Shown here one piece after another: positions 5,420 through 6,222 of a stretch of 6,222 nucleotides of DNA. Every line of letters begins with the position of its first letter. The stretch's first letter is position 1. The DNA lies in the NCBI GenBank assembly GCA_023127905.1, contig JAGMEZ010000409.1:1-6222 (forward strand), read 5' to 3'. Source of the DNA: Caldifarciminota bacterium. GTDB lineage: Bacteria > Hydrothermota > E44-bin80. The notes beneath the pieces were generated by a model, which saw only the letters and a list, made by a program, of their open reading frames with translations, had not been told where the DNA came from and did no database searches. The position numbers and the translations under genes are program-made.

Positions 5420-5437
5420 CATAAATATCATAAATAT
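5420..5437. repeat. Two tandem 9-bp units, CATAAATAT
   Basis: Two perfect tandem copies of CATAAATAT lie 7 bases after the stop of the Gate-domain gene and before repeat B. In such AT-rich sequence this may be chance. No clear terminator for the upstream gene is seen in 5387-5444. Confidence 0.5.
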
Positions 5438-5444
5438 CAAATTA

Positions 5445-6222
5445 TCAAAGCCTGACCCCCTTCGTTAGTTTCGTTAGCAACAACATAACAATGATGGTGA
5501 ACAAAACTCTTCCCAACAAAACACCGGTTAATGACGCTCCCATCGCTACCATTAATAGAGTATCTTCGATTAAGCTATGAGACAAACCCATAAGTGACAG
5601 GGATAAAAATATGTCTCTTTTACTCAATACTCCTGATTTTGCTTCATTGATTATCAATCCTCCTCCGTACGAAATCCCAAGTGTCATTCCAATAATCGTT
5701 AATGGTGCAGCAGCCTTACTCATCCCTAAAAATCTCAGCAATGGTTCAAGTAACTTGTTTAAACGGTCTATTACACCCAATTTTTTAAAGACCCTCATAA
5801 GAGAAATTAACACTAAAATAATTAAAAAAATTACACCATAGCCCTTTAACTGACATACTATCCAATATAAAATCGATGGATCTTCAACTACTGGTTTCCA
5901 CAAAATTGTAACCTCTTCTTGAAAAAAATGAAATGAACTATAAATTATATTTAGTATCCATCCCAGAATAAACGCTCCAAAAACACGCAAAACCAACATA
6001 AACCACAACCTTACCCCAGCTTTTTGGGCGACGCGTAACTCTACCGGCAGCGAATGGGCAATCAGTATCATTGTGCATAAAACAGTCACTTGAGCAATGG
6101 TTAACGGCGTTTTCATTGCAAGAGAAAAGAAAACTACCAGCCCGCCATAAATATTGGTGACCATTGCTGTCGCCCATACGAGTCCAGATTCTCCAGGCAA
6201 TCCAACAATTTTCATAACCGGT
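5445..6222 (-). CDS. Nucleoside-recognition (Gate) domain membrane protein, C-terminal part (runs off the right edge)
   Basis: The frame is open to the window edge (codons for Pro-Val precede Met at 6215). That Met is probably internal, because family members begin with further hydrophobic sequence before the GLPGE motif. The visible 256 residues from Met6215 are strongly hydrophobic, with helices near 12-30, 37-55, 70-92, 118-141, 168-190, 203-226 and 230-248. Two Gate-type units are seen. Unit one has GLPGE (5-9), TNIYGG (20-25) and IAHSLPVE (52-59). Unit two has GMSKAAAP (164-171), ISYGGG (181-186) and LSHSLIED (211-218). Proteins of this family are inner-membrane and thought to be transport-related, but their substrates are mostly unproven. 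The neighbouring 5'-nucleotidase would release nucleosides, a suggestive but not proven link. The stop is TGA at 5447-5445; the last codons GGGGTCAGG encode a basic tail. Confidence 0.85.
   Translation of the reverse strand, partial: PVMKIVGLPGESGLVWATAMVTNIYGGLVVFFSLAMKTPLTIAQVTVLCTMILIAHSLPVELRVAQKAGVRLWFMLVLRVFGAFILGWILNIIYSSFHFFQEEVTILWKPVVEDPSILYWIVCQLKGYGVIFLIILVLISLMRVFKKLGVIDRLNKLLEPLLRFLGMSKAAAPLTIIGMTLGISYGGGLIINEAKSGVLSKRDIFLSLSLMGLSHSLIEDTLLMVAMGASLTGVLLGRVLFTIIVMLLLTKLTKGVRL

Noticed and set aside
5938..6177. Minus-strand 79-codon ORF overlapping the Gate-domain gene
   Set aside because: It is a different-frame shadow of a strongly hydrophobic, motif-bearing membrane protein. 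Its sequence has no family features.

Overview
The window is an AT-rich bacterial chromosome segment. Seven genes all lie on the minus strand, so transcription runs from high to low coordinates. The two end genes are cut by the window edges. A lipobox-bearing, Fn3-like repeat lipoprotein, a D-Ala-D-Ala ligase, canonical AAGGAGG-type ribosome sites and sigma70-type -35/-10 promoters indicate a bacterium that makes peptidoglycan. The lipoprotein style and the flavodoxin and DUF3795 genes remind me of uncultured FCB-related or WOR-3/Cloacimonadota-like lineages. That placement is an impression, not a demonstrated assignment.

Layout in the direction of transcription: (1) 6222-5445, the C-terminal part of a membrane protein with two nucleoside-recognition (Gate) domains. 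(2) 5246-3780, a leaderless 5'-nucleotidase/metallophosphatase. (3) 3621-2518, D-alanine--D-alanine ligase (ddl). (4) 2453-2109, a cysteine-rich DUF3795 protein. (5) 1920-895, a lipoprotein with two Fn3-like domains. (6) 657-166, a HemG-like flavodoxin-domain protein. (7) 142-1, the first 47 codons of a Major Facilitator Superfamily transporter, probably co-transcribed with the flavodoxin gene.

The most striking feature is a pair of ungapped 102-bp direct repeats (3664-3765 and 5285-5386, 10 mismatches) that bracket the 5'-nucleotidase gene. Each copy carries an identical TTGACA -35 box and an almost identical spacer and -10 box, and it also supplies about half of a shared 5' leader. One copy would drive ddl and the other the nucleotidase. 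The copies differ at the first base of the -10 box (TAAAAT versus CAAAAT). A paired change also preserves a small palindrome. The nucleotidase and its promoter therefore look like a repeat-bounded cassette that could be lost by recombination, leaving a single promoter in front of ddl.

Other regulatory structure includes a textbook promoter for the lipoprotein (TTGACG, 17 bp, TATAAT). Two adjacent perfect inverted repeats lie between ddl and the DUF3795 gene. The flavodoxin gene has a promoter, hairpin and possible 18-codon leader ORF upstream. The nucleotidase and the Gate-domain membrane protein may cooperate in nucleotide/nucleoside metabolism; the other genes are housekeeping or accessory with no visible joint pathway. 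I saw no tRNA, rRNA, CRISPR array, transposase gene or recognisable defence system.
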